Of a stretch of DNA of 64,000 nucleotides, positions 50,770 to 59,982 are shown in pieces. Below the pieces are notes generated by a model. It had not been told where the DNA came from. It saw only the letters and a list, made by a program, of their open reading frames with translations, and did not search any database. The DNA lies in contig CAZNSX010000008.1 in assembly GCA_964575845.1 (NCBI GenBank), positions 62,001 to 126,000 on the forward strand, in the 5' to 3' direction. A program made the position numbers and the translations under genes. The DNA is from CAZNSX01 sp964575845 (GTDB taxonomy: Bacteria > UBA8248 > CAZNSX01). Numbering within the stretch: the first letter of the stretch is position 1; each line of letters starts with the position of its first letter.

Positions 50770-51114
50770 CTTGTGGCTCTCGAAGCACATGGCAAGCTCA
50801 TTCCTTGCCTTGCAGTCGGCAAGAGCTACCAACAAACTGCTATACCATTTATGCTACCTCTTCGAGAGAGAGTAATTGCCCGCTTCCAGCTCACGAGGGA
50901 TGCCTTTCCCGGCTATTTAGAGCCTGTTGATGCGGCCCCCGGAACCCATATCGATTATGCTATGCTCGTAAAATTCTATAATAGTAATGGGAGCCACAGG
51001 CGGTTCGCCCACTGCAATTTTTGCCGCGTTCACCAGACCCTGAGGGTTACGCCTGGGATAGAGGCGGGAATAACAGACCATGTTTGGGCAATGGAGGAAA
51101 TTTTAGATGTTTAA
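50770..51114 (+). mobile_element. decayed IS1-like transposase, copy 1
   Basis: The frame reads RFQLTRDAFPGYLEPVDAAP and HIDYAMLVKFY, then jumps to CNFCRVHQTLRVTPGIEAGI and TDHVWAMEEIL. These are the middle and C-terminal signatures of IS1-family transposases (NFCRxHKTLRVTPA, TDHVW). The catalytic stretch between the two blocks is deleted and the N-terminus is missing, so it cannot transpose. The 140 bases upstream, to the TPR gene start, hold nothing else recognisable. Confidence 0.65.
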
Positions 51115-51379
51115 ACAAAAATCTCTCAAGTTGAAGAATACGGATGAGTTATTCGAATACGGAAAAAAATTGGGAGCATTTCCGGCTAAATCTCGACTTT
51201 TGCCATCTGGAATACACGCTGACCAATGGGTATATGGGCCGGACGAAGTTCTGCCCAGGGTCATTGAGGTAGAGCGATCAATTCGCCAAAGTCAGCTGTG
51301 GTGGGTAGCGTTGTTCTCCGCCATTGGGTCAATTCTTAGTGGTCTTGCAGCCCTATTAGCCGTTCTTTTTGTGGGATGA
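51107..51379 (+). CDS. small predicted membrane protein between two transposase remnants
   Basis: A 90-residue ORF with a good GGAGG nine bases before its ATG. It begins MFKQKSLKLKNTDELFEYGK, has a soluble middle (SGIHADQWVYGPDEVLPRVI), and ends in one long hydrophobic segment WWVALFSAIGSILSGLAALL that could span the membrane once or as a hairpin. It is AT-richer than its neighbours. No family recognised. Its place between two copies of the same transposase tail suggests it came with, or was carried by, that element. Confidence 0.5.
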   Translation: MFKQKSLKLKNTDELFEYGKKLGAFPAKSRLLPSGIHADQWVYGPDEVLPRVIEVERSIRQSQLWWVALFSAIGSILSGLAALLAVLFVG

Positions 51380-51418
51380 AAATAGAGCATTACCTAACTC
51401 CTGGCGGGCTCACCGGAC

Positions 51419-51487
51419 ATCGCGGGTGACCCTGCGACGGAGGCGGGGATTACAAAGCACGTCTGGACGATGGAAGAAATTTTAACT
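51419..51487 (+). mobile_element. decayed IS1-like transposase tail, copy 2
   Basis: After correcting one missing base near 51430, the frame reads RVTPATEAGITKHVWTMEEI, nearly the same as the end of copy 1. It is a second, independent remnant of the same transposase family, about 370 bases after the first. Confidence 0.55.
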
Positions 51488-51785
51488 TGTGCAAATCAGG
51501 ACACCGCCCGCCATGGTCGATATTTATGCGGATTCTGGGGAATGTCCTGGGAAGTGGGAGGCCGAGCGCCAGAAGGTGAAGAAGCTTCCAATGGCCCAGG
51601 AGGAGGCCTGCCCGGAATTCGCCACCACGCAGAAATGGCGGACGAGCGGGAGGGCAATGAGCGAAAATTATCCTTGGCAGGTGATAGGGTATTCTTTAGA
51701 ATTGGCCCGTTTCATTAGGGTGGGTCTCCCTCGAGGGGCTTTATCGGAAACGTCCTGCGCAAGGCCTGAAATCCGACGAGAGAGC
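51488..51785. other. 298 bases without a convincing gene
   Basis: Between the transposase tail and the flippase-like gene an open frame continues from 51489 into the next gene, but its first 99 codons lack a membrane or domain pattern. Nothing else is seen. Confidence 0.4.
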
Positions 51786-52778
51786 ATGTTAAGGAACATT
51801 ATCGGGCTAGCGATAAGCGCCTTTTTCATAGTGCTAATCTTTCATATGCTTGATTTTCGAGCCACTCTGAACCATTTGGTGGGTATCCGCCCCATTTACA
51901 TAGCTCCTTTCGTCCTATGCCATCTGGCCGGGCTCTTCTTCAGAAGCTTTCGCTGGAGACTCATCCTCACGCCGGCGAAGCGCATCCGCCTGGGGACCCT
52001 CTTCTCCGTCACCGTCATCGGTTACATGCTGAGCAACATCCTCCCCCTCAAGCTGGGAGAGCTTGCACGCATCTTCCTCCTGGAGCAGCGCGAGAAAATT
52101 AGCAAGATGACCACGGCCGCCACCCTGCTCCTTGAGAAGCTGGTGGACGCCGTGCTTGTCACTCTCGTCTTTCTGCCCATTGCCCTCTCCTCTCCACTTC
52201 CTTCCTGGCTGAAGCCGGTCCTCGTGGGGGCCTCCGCGATCATCGCAGCTGTATCCCTCCTCCTCCTTTACGCCAGTCGTGCCGATAGGCAATCATTTCG
52301 TCTCTTGAGAGGCATTCTTGCGGGAAGGGCTCCCAGGCTTCACCATTTTATAGAGAGGACCTATGACCGCTTCCTTGAAGGGCTGGGGGTGCTCAGGGGG
52401 CCGGGCCTTCTCCTCAAGGTGCTCCTCGCCTCCCTCCCCATTTTTCTTTTCGGCGGTCTTTCGGCTTACTGGCTCATCAAGGCCCTGGGGCTCGGCTTGG
52501 TTCCCTTTCAGGCCGCCTTCGTAACTTTCATTTTCATCTATTTCAGCGCGCTTATCCCCTCCGCCCCGGGCGGGGTGGGGACACTGGAGTACTTCGCCAT
52601 CCTGGCCTTATCCCTTTTTGCCGTGCCTAAGGATCTGGGCCTGAGCTTTGCCCTCTCTTATCACAGCCTCGTTATCCTGGACCTTATAATCCTGGGCCTC
52701 TTTTTCTTGATAAGGGAGAACATATCCCTCTTCCAGCTGCGGGAGCTCCTCACAAGAAGGCCGGGCTTAAGGCCCTGA
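51786..52778 (+). CDS. lysylphosphatidylglycerol synthase TM region / UPF0104 flippase-like protein
   Basis: A 330-residue polytopic protein with about eight helices. I start at the ATG at 51786 (MLRNIIGLAISAFFIVLIFH), which gives the usual first helix. Family marks are CHLAGLFFRSFRWRLILTPA, SNILPLKLGELARIFLLEQR (the conserved P-x-R/G-E-hydrophobic region) and SALIPSAPGGVGTLEYFAIL near the end. Such proteins are linked to lipid or lipid-linked sugar handling, which fits the glycan genes that follow. Confidence 0.87.
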   Translation: MLRNIIGLAISAFFIVLIFHMLDFRATLNHLVGIRPIYIAPFVLCHLAGLFFRSFRWRLILTPAKRIRLGTLFSVTVIGYMLSNILPLKLGELARIFLLEQREKISKMTTAATLLLEKLVDAVLVTLVFLPIALSSPLPSWLKPVLVGASAIIAAVSLLLLYASRADRQSFRLLRGILAGRAPRLHHFIERTYDRFLEGLGVLRGPGLLLKVLLASLPIFLFGGLSAYWLIKALGLGLVPFQAAFVTFIFIYFSALIPSAPGGVGTLEYFAILALSLFAVPKDLGLSFALSYHSLVILDLIILGLFFLIRENISLFQLRELLTRRPGLRP

Positions 52779-52830
52779 GGCGGCTGGTGTTCTCCCCTCA
52801 ACCGAGGAAGCCTATCCGGCAACCTTTCCC

Positions 52831-54003
52831 ATGAGTGGTGTGCTCATCACCGATGCCCAATGGCGAAACACCCTGGCCATAACCAGGAGCCTGGGGAGGA
52901 GGGGGATACCGGTGAGCCTCGGCTATCACCGGAGGGGAGCCGTCGGGTTTTACTCGAAATACTGCCGGGAGAGTTTCATCTATCCCGACCCCCTGGAGCG
53001 GCCCTCGGAGTTCATCGACTACATGGTCAGCCTCTGCCGGGAGCGACGCTTTGACCTCTTCATTCCCATGATCGATGAAGTGGTCTACCTGGTCTCCCGG
53101 AATCTCCACCGCTTTCTCCCGTACACAAGGGTGCCCATTGCGGATGAGGAGAAGATGAGGATTGCCTTCAACAAGCGTCTGACTCTGGAATTTGCCCGGG
53201 CCCACGGCTTCTCCTGCCCCAAGACTTTCTTTCCAGAAGACCTCTCCCAGCTGGCGGATGTCCGGCGGGAGCTCGGCTTCCCGGTCGTGATAAAACCCCT
53301 TGAGGCCGCGGGCGCCCAGGGGCTGCTTTTTGTCGAGAGCGAGAACGGGCTGGAGGAGGCATATCGCAGGGTACATTCAAAATTTCCCTTTCCCATGGTC
53401 CAGGAGATGATCCCGCCCGAGAGCACGAAGTATCAGGTGTGCTGCCTCTTTAACAGCCGCTCAGAACTGCGGGCCGCCATTGTGCAAAGGTTTCACCGCC
53501 AGTATCCGCTGAGGGGCGGAACGGGCACCTGTTTTGAGAGCGTGGAGAACGAGGAGGTCATGAGCTTCGGCGTGGAGCTAATGAAAGCTCTCGGCTGGTC
53601 TGGGGTTGCCTGCGTGGAACTCCTCATTGACAGCCGCGACGGGCTCCCCAAACTGATGGAGATAAACCCCAGGTTTTGGGGCACCCTCCAGCTTTGCATC
53701 CTGGCAGGCATGGACATTCCCTACCTTCTCTACCGCATGGCCATGGAGGGAGATGTAGAACCCCAGCTCACTTACAAGACGGGGATGATCTGCCGCTGGA
53801 TGCTTCCCGGGGAAATTCTGCACTTTGCCGCCAACCCCGCGAGGTTTCGTCTGAGGCCGAGCTTTTTTAATTTTTTCGGAAATAATGTAGGGTATTGCAT
53901 ACTGGACCGGGATGATCCCCTGCCGGTTCTGGCCTTTTTCTGGGTGGGTTTCAAGGGGCTTTTCGACAGGAAGATGCTCGACTTTGTGTTCAGGCGCCTT
54001 TAA
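52831..54003 (+). CDS. ATP-grasp carboxylate-amine ligase-like protein
   Basis: A 390-residue ATP-grasp enzyme. The central ATP-binding part reads FPVVIKPLEAAGAQGLLFVE and PMVQEMIPPESTKYQVCCLF. The metal and phosphate residues are in VACVELLIDSRDGLPKLMEINPRF, where E and N of MEINPRFWG are the usual magnesium ligands. It would join an amine to a carboxylate, perhaps adding an amino acid to a glycan or lipid carrier in this cluster. The substrate is inferred only from neighbours. No strong ribosome site precedes the ATG. Confidence 0.85.
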   Translation: MSGVLITDAQWRNTLAITRSLGRRGIPVSLGYHRRGAVGFYSKYCRESFIYPDPLERPSEFIDYMVSLCRERRFDLFIPMIDEVVYLVSRNLHRFLPYTRVPIADEEKMRIAFNKRLTLEFARAHGFSCPKTFFPEDLSQLADVRRELGFPVVIKPLEAAGAQGLLFVESENGLEEAYRRVHSKFPFPMVQEMIPPESTKYQVCCLFNSRSELRAAIVQRFHRQYPLRGGTGTCFESVENEEVMSFGVELMKALGWSGVACVELLIDSRDGLPKLMEINPRFWGTLQLCILAGMDIPYLLYRMAMEGDVEPQLTYKTGMICRWMLPGEILHFAANPARFRLRPSFFNFFGNNVGYCILDRDDPLPVLAFFWVGFKGLFDRKMLDFVFRRL

Positions 54004-54020
54004 AGCGAGGAAGGGGTGCG

Positions 54021-55640
54021 GTGTCACGCCTTGGGAGAGAGGCCCTCTCTTCAGCGGAAAGGAAAGCGTCTTTTGGAGAAGCGTTATCGGGTAGCTTGGG
54101 TGCCCCCAGGCTACTCTTAGCTCTCTTGGGCCTTGCCCTTGCCCTCAGGGTGCTTTTCCTCGACCGGAGCCTATGGGCCGATGAGGTCATCATCCTTGGC
54201 ATGGCGAAAGCTCCCTTGGGGGAGATTCTTGCGTCTCTTAAGTCGGAGCAGTCCTTCGCGCCCTTTTATTTGTTCCTCCTCCACGGCTGGCTCTATGTCT
54301 CGGAGGCTGCCTGGTGGGCCCGCCTCTTCTCGGTCCTCGCCGGGGTCGCCACCTGTTACCTTATCTACAGGCTTGGCCGGGAAACTTGGGGGGAGGGCCT
54401 GGCTCTCGGGGCCCTCCTCCTTGTGGTCCTCTCACCCCTTCACATCTGGGAGTCCCAGACGCTCAAATTTTACGCCCTCTCCACCTTGCTCATAGTAGCT
54501 TCAACCCTCTTCTTCCTGAGAATCCAAGAGGGACGGGCCCGGGGGAGGGATTGGGCCCTCTATCCCTTATTTGCCACCTTGAGCCTCTATACCTTCTATT
54601 TCGCATTCCTGGCCCTTTTGGCCCAGAACATCATCTTTCTCCTCTGCTGTCGGAGCCTGAGGGCTCTCCTCCGATGGGCTCTCCTTCAGGCGGGCATCTT
54701 GCTCCTTTTCAGTCCCTGGCTCCTCAACTTCATCCAGCATGCCCGGAGCGCCCAAGTCTTTCATGTGAAGTACAAGCTGGGACTCTATATGGGGGGGGTT
54801 CACCTGGGGGGACTCATGCGCAGCTCCTTAGACCTCCTGGGTATTGACCCGCGGTTCCTGGGGCTCAAGGAGTTCCGCCACTTCTTCTCTTGGACCTTGA
54901 CAGCGCTCCTCCTTGGCTTAGCCATAGGAGCCCTTATCATAATCCTCTGTGGCGCCCACCGCTACGAAGCTTCCTTTGGAGGGAAAATAAGGGGCAGGAC
55001 CTTCGCTTTCGTTCTCATGGCCCTGACTCCCCTTGTATCCGCCCTCGGTGTTAACTACTTCCTGGGCTTTGCGATAAATGCCCGCTACTTTGTGGCCTGC
55101 TTCCTCTTCTTTTCCTACATCCTGGCCGCCTTTGCCATGTGGCAGAAAGTACGGAAGGTGGCTCTCATGTGCGCCATTGCCCTTGGCGTCCTCTGGATGA
55201 TCCGCTATCCAGTCCTCTACCAGCCAGTTGAAGATTGGAGACAGGCCATGGCATATATTTCGGAGAAGACACGCCCCGGAGACCTCGTGGCCCTGAACCA
55301 CAGCTCCGCCGCCTACGAATTTTATGGCCCTAAGGCTCTTCCCTGGATAGACTTGGACCAACATTTCCTTGTGGAGGCCGGGGGCCTCGACCTTTCGAGG
55401 CCTCTCCGGGAAGGGGCTCAAGGCTTGAAGGAGAGCCTTAGCTCAGCCGGCCGCGTATGGGTCATTTACGGCAAAACCCCCTTTGCCGGGGGGGAGAGGG
55501 TTCTTGATGAGTGGCTCGGCCACTTGGGTTTCCGGAAGGTTGAAAAGCGGCTTTTCCATGGCATCACCTTATCGCTTTATTCTCGGGAGCGCCATTTGCC
55601 TGAAAAATCGATGAGGGGCAATACCTATCAGGGAAGTTAA
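54021..55640 (+). CDS. GT39/PMT-like polytopic glycosyltransferase
   Basis: A 539-residue membrane protein starting with GTG behind GAGGAAGGGG. The first periplasmic loop after helix 1 carries DRSLWADEVIILGMAKAPLG, where the acidic pair after W is the catalytic feature of GT-C (ArnT/PMT-like) enzymes using polyprenyl-phosphate sugars. About ten further helices follow, then a soluble C-terminal periplasmic part with MAYISEKTRPGDLVALNHSS. It would add sugars to glycan, lipid A or protein on the outer side of the inner membrane. Confidence 0.82.
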   Translation: MSRLGREALSSAERKASFGEALSGSLGAPRLLLALLGLALALRVLFLDRSLWADEVIILGMAKAPLGEILASLKSEQSFAPFYLFLLHGWLYVSEAAWWARLFSVLAGVATCYLIYRLGRETWGEGLALGALLLVVLSPLHIWESQTLKFYALSTLLIVASTLFFLRIQEGRARGRDWALYPLFATLSLYTFYFAFLALLAQNIIFLLCCRSLRALLRWALLQAGILLLFSPWLLNFIQHARSAQVFHVKYKLGLYMGGVHLGGLMRSSLDLLGIDPRFLGLKEFRHFFSWTLTALLLGLAIGALIIILCGAHRYEASFGGKIRGRTFAFVLMALTPLVSALGVNYFLGFAINARYFVACFLFFSYILAAFAMWQKVRKVALMCAIALGVLWMIRYPVLYQPVEDWRQAMAYISEKTRPGDLVALNHSSAAYEFYGPKALPWIDLDQHFLVEAGGLDLSRPLREGAQGLKESLSSAGRVWVIYGKTPFAGGERVLDEWLGHLGFRKVEKRLFHGITLSLYSRERHLPEKSMRGNTYQGS

Positions 55641-55658
55641 AATTGCGAGTGAGAGTAG

Positions 55659-56558
55659 ATGAAAGTAATTCCGTGCCCTTTATGCAGATCAGAATCCTAC
55701 GAAGAGCTCCACACTGTTAAGAAAGACCCCTGGCTCCAGGAAATACCTGGGTTAAGAGAGGCCCAGAGCCCTTTGGTAATGTGCTCGACCTGTGGTCTTG
55801 CGTTTCATAATCCCACGCTCACAGATGATGAATCGAGGTTGCTTTACAGTGGACGTTGTTACTCTGTCAGTAGACGATTTATAATCGACCCTGATACTAA
55901 ATTTAGATACAAACTTTATCATGCTCGCAATAGAGCTGAGTGGCTAGAAGGATCTTGCGCGGAGAGCAATTCTTTGCTTGAAATCGGTTGTGCAGAAGGT
56001 GCTTTCCTCAAGGAGATGAAGGAGAGGTCCTGGGTTGTGATCGGAGTAGAGCCTGATAAGGACCTCGCTTCTTATGGCAGAGAGCATTGGGGGTTAGAGA
56101 TTATTATCGGCATGGATATTCCGCCTGCAATAGGAGACAAGAAATTCGATGTGATTGCGATGTTCCATCTGATTGAGCACATTCCTGAGCCCCTGGCTTT
56201 CTTAGGAAAAGTAAAAGCCTATTTACAAAATGATGGGCTTGTTTACATAGAAACTCCTGACCTAAAGAGACCGCGAGGTAATATCAGAAAGGGGTTTGTG
56301 AATATTGTTCATCCTATTATATATACGCCGACAACGCTTATTGCAATGCTAGCCAAAGCCGGGCTTGAAGTCACGAAAATGGAAGATGCGGAAGACGGAA
56401 TTCGCCTATTAGCTTCGCCTTCGTCCAGACCATCTAAAAATCAACATATGCTATATGAGGATATTGAAGAAATAAGAAGAATATTGTATTTACACCACAG
56501 GCACTGGATGCTTCATGCTGAATGGAAGGAATGGATAAAGGGGTTGCTAAAACGGTAG
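55659..56558 (+). CDS. class I SAM-dependent methyltransferase with N-terminal zinc ribbon
   Basis: A 299-residue protein. The N-terminus has CPLCRS and CSTCGLAFHNP, a two-CxxC zinc ribbon that often precedes Methyltransf_23 domains. Motif I is LLEIGCAEGAFLKEM near residue 107, and MFHLIEHIPEPLAF follows about 60 residues later. The gene is visibly richer in A+T than its neighbours on both sides, which suggests later transfer into the cluster. The acceptor is unknown, probably a sugar. Confidence 0.85.
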   Translation: MKVIPCPLCRSESYEELHTVKKDPWLQEIPGLREAQSPLVMCSTCGLAFHNPTLTDDESRLLYSGRCYSVSRRFIIDPDTKFRYKLYHARNRAEWLEGSCAESNSLLEIGCAEGAFLKEMKERSWVVIGVEPDKDLASYGREHWGLEIIIGMDIPPAIGDKKFDVIAMFHLIEHIPEPLAFLGKVKAYLQNDGLVYIETPDLKRPRGNIRKGFVNIVHPIIYTPTTLIAMLAKAGLEVTKMEDAEDGIRLLASPSSRPSKNQHMLYEDIEEIRRILYLHHRHWMLHAEWKEWIKGLLKR

Positions 56559-58363
56559 GGGGCGCTCAAAGATATCCCGCTTTCGGGGATATGGCCCTCT
56601 CCGGTAAAGTTAGAGGAGAGGGCAGGATCCTTCTGGCCATTCTTATCGCCAGTGCGGCCCTCAATATCATAGGTATCGGCTGGGGGCTTCCCTACCGCTG
56701 GAATCCCGATGAGCCCGTGGCTTCAGTACTCAGAATGATGGCCAATGGCACCCCGGTCAATTATGACGACCTAACCCACCCCCCTTTATATTCTTATCTT
56801 TTAGGTCTCTGGCTGAGTCCTTACCTCCTTTTCCTGAAAATCTCGGGCTACCCCTTTGGGCCCGTTGCAGAGGCGGCTTCCGTCTCCTGGATTAAGATGG
56901 CTCATGTGGCACCCGACTTCGCGAGGGGCATCTACCTTGCCGCCCGGTTGCTTTCCGGCGCCCTGGGGGTGGCCACCGTATATATGCTCTACCGCCTCGG
57001 GAAGCTTCTCTTCGGCCCGGGGCCCGCGCTTGCGGGAGCAGGCCTACTGGCTCTGACCAAAGGCCACGTGGGTGTTGCCCATTTTGCCCAGAGCCATCTT
57101 CTGGTCACACTCCTCCTCATGGGAAGTCTTTATTTTTCCATGAAAGCCCTGAAGGGAGAGAGCCCAGAGAGACCCTTTAGATGGGCTTGTCTTCTTGGAG
57201 GGCTGGCCCTCGCCAGCAAATATAATGGCGGCATTGTTCTTCTTCCTCTCCTCACGACTTACGTCATCCTGGTTAAGAGGAAAAGTCCTGGCCAGGAGCC
57301 TCAGAGCCTGGCGCGGAGAATTTTCTTCAATCCCCTTCTGGCAAAAGGAGCCGTCTTTTACCTCCTGGGAATTCTAATAGGCTGGCCGACGCTAGTGAGC
57401 CATTTCCACTTGTACATGGGGGAGAGCATTCCCGAGTACCTCCCCTACTGGGCTGCGGAGAGGTCTGGCTTCCTCGCCCGCTTCACTCTCAACACGTTGA
57501 GCTTTCTGCTGACCCTCATCACGAACCATGGTCTTGCCTCCGCCGCAGCCATCGCCCTGGGAATTTGGATTGCCCTCAAAAGGAGAGCAGAACTGAAAGC
57601 TCCCCTGCTCGTCTTGGCTCTCTTCGCTGTACCGTATTTCACTATCTTTAGCGCCATAGGGGGAGTTCATCCCGAGAATAAATTCATGATTGCCCTGCTT
57701 CCAGCTCTCGCTCTGTTCGGAGGTTTAGGTGTCTTCTTTTTTCTCAGGTGGGAGAGATTGGGGAAAAAGCTGAGAGCGGGGATTTTTTCTATGGGCCTTG
57801 CTTACACCCTCGCCCTTGTAATCTCAGCCGAGGCCGTTTTCTTCAACGATACTCGCGAGCAGGCCACCCGCTGGGTAGAGGCCAACGTTCGCCGGGGGGC
57901 CACCATAGAGGTGCCCCGACAGATCAGCGTATTCCTTTCCCCCCGTATTTTGGAAAAATATAATTTCATCTATCTTGGGGAGGAGAGCCGCCGTCATCCC
58001 TTCGGGACGCACTTCAAAGCTATGCGAGATGCGGCGGAGGTTCATGAGTACCTCGAGAAGCTCCACCGCGAGGGCCCCAAGGCTGACTATTTCGTGAGCC
58101 ATGTGCCCGCCACTTACGGTCGAGTAAAGACCGAGAGCTTCTGCAAGAGTATAGGTGGCGGCATCCGCCAAGCTATTACTTGTAGGCTTCTTGCCGGTGA
58201 GTTTGGCTATCGCCTCACCGCAAAGTTTGAGCTCCGTCATAACAGCCGATGGAACCTCCTCTGGAACACAAATCCCAGTGACTATACCTCTCCCACCATA
58301 TTCATCTTCAGGCGAGACGTGGGTCAGATAGAGAAAGAGGCTTCCCTTGGAAGTGAGAGCTGA
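56522..58363 (+). CDS. GT39-like polytopic glycosyltransferase
   Basis: A 613-residue GT-C protein. The first loop reads WGLPYRWNPDEPVASVLRMM, with the catalytic-type acidic pair DE, and the next loop has YDDLTHPPLYSYLL, both usual for dolichyl-phosphate-mannose-type transferases. About ten helices follow and a soluble C-terminal region of 180 residues (ATRWVEANVRRGATIEVPRQ). The start is uncertain: 56522 overlaps the previous gene by 37 bases, and in-frame ATGs at 56531 and 56591 are alternatives. Confidence 0.8.
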   Translation: MEGMDKGVAKTVGGAQRYPAFGDMALSGKVRGEGRILLAILIASAALNIIGIGWGLPYRWNPDEPVASVLRMMANGTPVNYDDLTHPPLYSYLLGLWLSPYLLFLKISGYPFGPVAEAASVSWIKMAHVAPDFARGIYLAARLLSGALGVATVYMLYRLGKLLFGPGPALAGAGLLALTKGHVGVAHFAQSHLLVTLLLMGSLYFSMKALKGESPERPFRWACLLGGLALASKYNGGIVLLPLLTTYVILVKRKSPGQEPQSLARRIFFNPLLAKGAVFYLLGILIGWPTLVSHFHLYMGESIPEYLPYWAAERSGFLARFTLNTLSFLLTLITNHGLASAAAIALGIWIALKRRAELKAPLLVLALFAVPYFTIFSAIGGVHPENKFMIALLPALALFGGLGVFFFLRWERLGKKLRAGIFSMGLAYTLALVISAEAVFFNDTREQATRWVEANVRRGATIEVPRQISVFLSPRILEKYNFIYLGEESRRHPFGTHFKAMRDAAEVHEYLEKLHREGPKADYFVSHVPATYGRVKTESFCKSIGGGIRQAITCRLLAGEFGYRLTAKFELRHNSRWNLLWNTNPSDYTSPTIFIFRRDVGQIEKEASLGSES

Positions 58364-58367
58364 AGGG

Positions 58368-59837
58368 ATGGCTACAAGAATTACGCCCGCTGCCGGCGGC
58401 CATTTCTGGCTCTGGCTCGGCCTAGGAGTTGCGCTGGGAGCCTGGCTCCATTACTCGGCCGCGAGCCTTGTGGTAGTTCTCCTGTTTTTCCTGATTCTCT
58501 ACTGTCTGGGAAGGAGCGCCTCTCCCGATGAGCGAGGGTTTCTCCTCAAGACGCTAGCCCTGGGCTTTGGCGTCAAGCTCCTCCTGGCGGCCGTTCTCTA
58601 TCATGCTGCTCTCTGGACGGTGGATATGGAGGATTTCTTCGGCGATGCCCACTCCAATGCCAGCTTCGGCCTCTATATCTCCCAGGTTCTCCAGGGGGTG
58701 AAAGAGCCCCAGGCCTCGGCCGTAGCGCCTTACTCCTGGCTATCCTGGGAAGACCTCATCTATTGGTACGATAGGACGGGGGGCCAGATCCCTGTTTCTC
58801 AGTACCGAGTCAACATCTTCGTTTACTTCATGGGCATCTTCTATGCTCTTTTCGGTTACTCACCACTTGCCCTGAAATTCCTGACAGCCCTTCTCTTCAC
58901 GCTGGCTGCACTGAGCGCCTATCTTATCGCCAAGGAGCTTTTTGACCTAAGGGTTGCCAGGATCACGCTCGTGGGAGGGCTCTTCTTCCCTTCGCTGCTC
59001 TTTTGGTCTTCCACAGGGCTAATAAAGGATGGCGCCAGCTCCGCCGCTGCGGGTCTTTCACTTCTCTTGCTCGTCCGGATGGCGAAAAGGCCTTCTTGGA
59101 GCCTGGGTGGGCTAATCCTCCTGACTATACTAGCTGCATATGCGGTAAGGCCTTTTTGGGGTTACACCACGGGGAGTGCAGCCGCTTTCCTTTTGATTGT
59201 CCTCGCCCTGAAAAGGCTTCGCTGCCACACCATCAGCATCCTCGCTTTGTTTTTGGCGATTTCAATTCTCCTCCCTATCTTCATGCCTTCCCCACCCTCC
59301 CCCCTCCAAAAGGGGAGGAGCCTCTATGGCGTGCTCTTCGAAAGTCTTTGGGCCCTACACTACGGCTATATCATCACTGGAGGCTCCACCTACCGCTTCT
59401 GGCCCGAGCGATACTATGCCGATGAGGACAAGGGCCCGCGCGAGATCTCCCTGTCGGAGTCAGCCTGGACGACCCTCAAGGGCGTCTTCCACCTGCTCAC
59501 CCAACCCCATCCCTGGGCAGCCAGAACGGCCGCTCAGCTGGCCGGCATTCCCGTAGTAACTCTCTGGTACGGGCTCCTCATCCTTGCGGTGTTTGGTCTG
59601 GGGAGAGGTTTGAGTGGCTTCTCCATTGCCCCTTGGTCAGCCCTGATATTCATAGCCCTGACCCTGGCCATCATGGGCCTGGCGGAGGGAAATGTGGGTA
59701 CCGCGGTGAGACACAGGGGCAATCTCGAACCTTTCCTCTTGGTCTTTTCCTCTGCGGGTCTTGCGAAGTTGCTGGACAGAAAAGGCTCTCTCCGCCCTGG
59801 AGGGAGGGAGAGTAGCTTCGGGGGGGGAAGGATTTGA
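58368..59837 (+). CDS. polytopic membrane protein, GT39-like
   Basis: A 489-residue membrane protein with about ten helices, starting at the ATG at 58368 behind AAGGG, four bases after the previous stop. An open frame upstream begins with TTG inside the previous gene. A loop after helix 2 reads MEDFFGDAHSNASFGLYISQ and SWEDLIYWYDRTGGQIPVSQ, resembling the acidic periplasmic loop of GT-C enzymes. Later helices carry GLIKDGASSAAAGLSLLLLV. I consider it a probable membrane glycosyltransferase or polymerase, of unknown specificity. Confidence 0.65.
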   Translation: MATRITPAAGGHFWLWLGLGVALGAWLHYSAASLVVVLLFFLILYCLGRSASPDERGFLLKTLALGFGVKLLLAAVLYHAALWTVDMEDFFGDAHSNASFGLYISQVLQGVKEPQASAVAPYSWLSWEDLIYWYDRTGGQIPVSQYRVNIFVYFMGIFYALFGYSPLALKFLTALLFTLAALSAYLIAKELFDLRVARITLVGGLFFPSLLFWSSTGLIKDGASSAAAGLSLLLLVRMAKRPSWSLGGLILLTILAAYAVRPFWGYTTGSAAAFLLIVLALKRLRCHTISILALFLAISILLPIFMPSPPSPLQKGRSLYGVLFESLWALHYGYIITGGSTYRFWPERYYADEDKGPREISLSESAWTTLKGVFHLLTQPHPWAARTAAQLAGIPVVTLWYGLLILAVFGLGRGLSGFSIAPWSALIFIALTLAIMGLAEGNVGTAVRHRGNLEPFLLVFSSAGLAKLLDRKGSLRPGGRESSFGGGRI

Positions 59838-59982
59838 GGCGCTCGCTCCCTCTGACGGAGGAACCCCTTGACCTTGTGGCCCATCCTAAAGTATATAAGG
59901 GGAGAATTTTTTCCCAGTTTTTCGGCGAACCATCGCAGCCCAGGGCAGGAATAGAGGCTCCGCGCCCTGAAGAGATCGGGAG

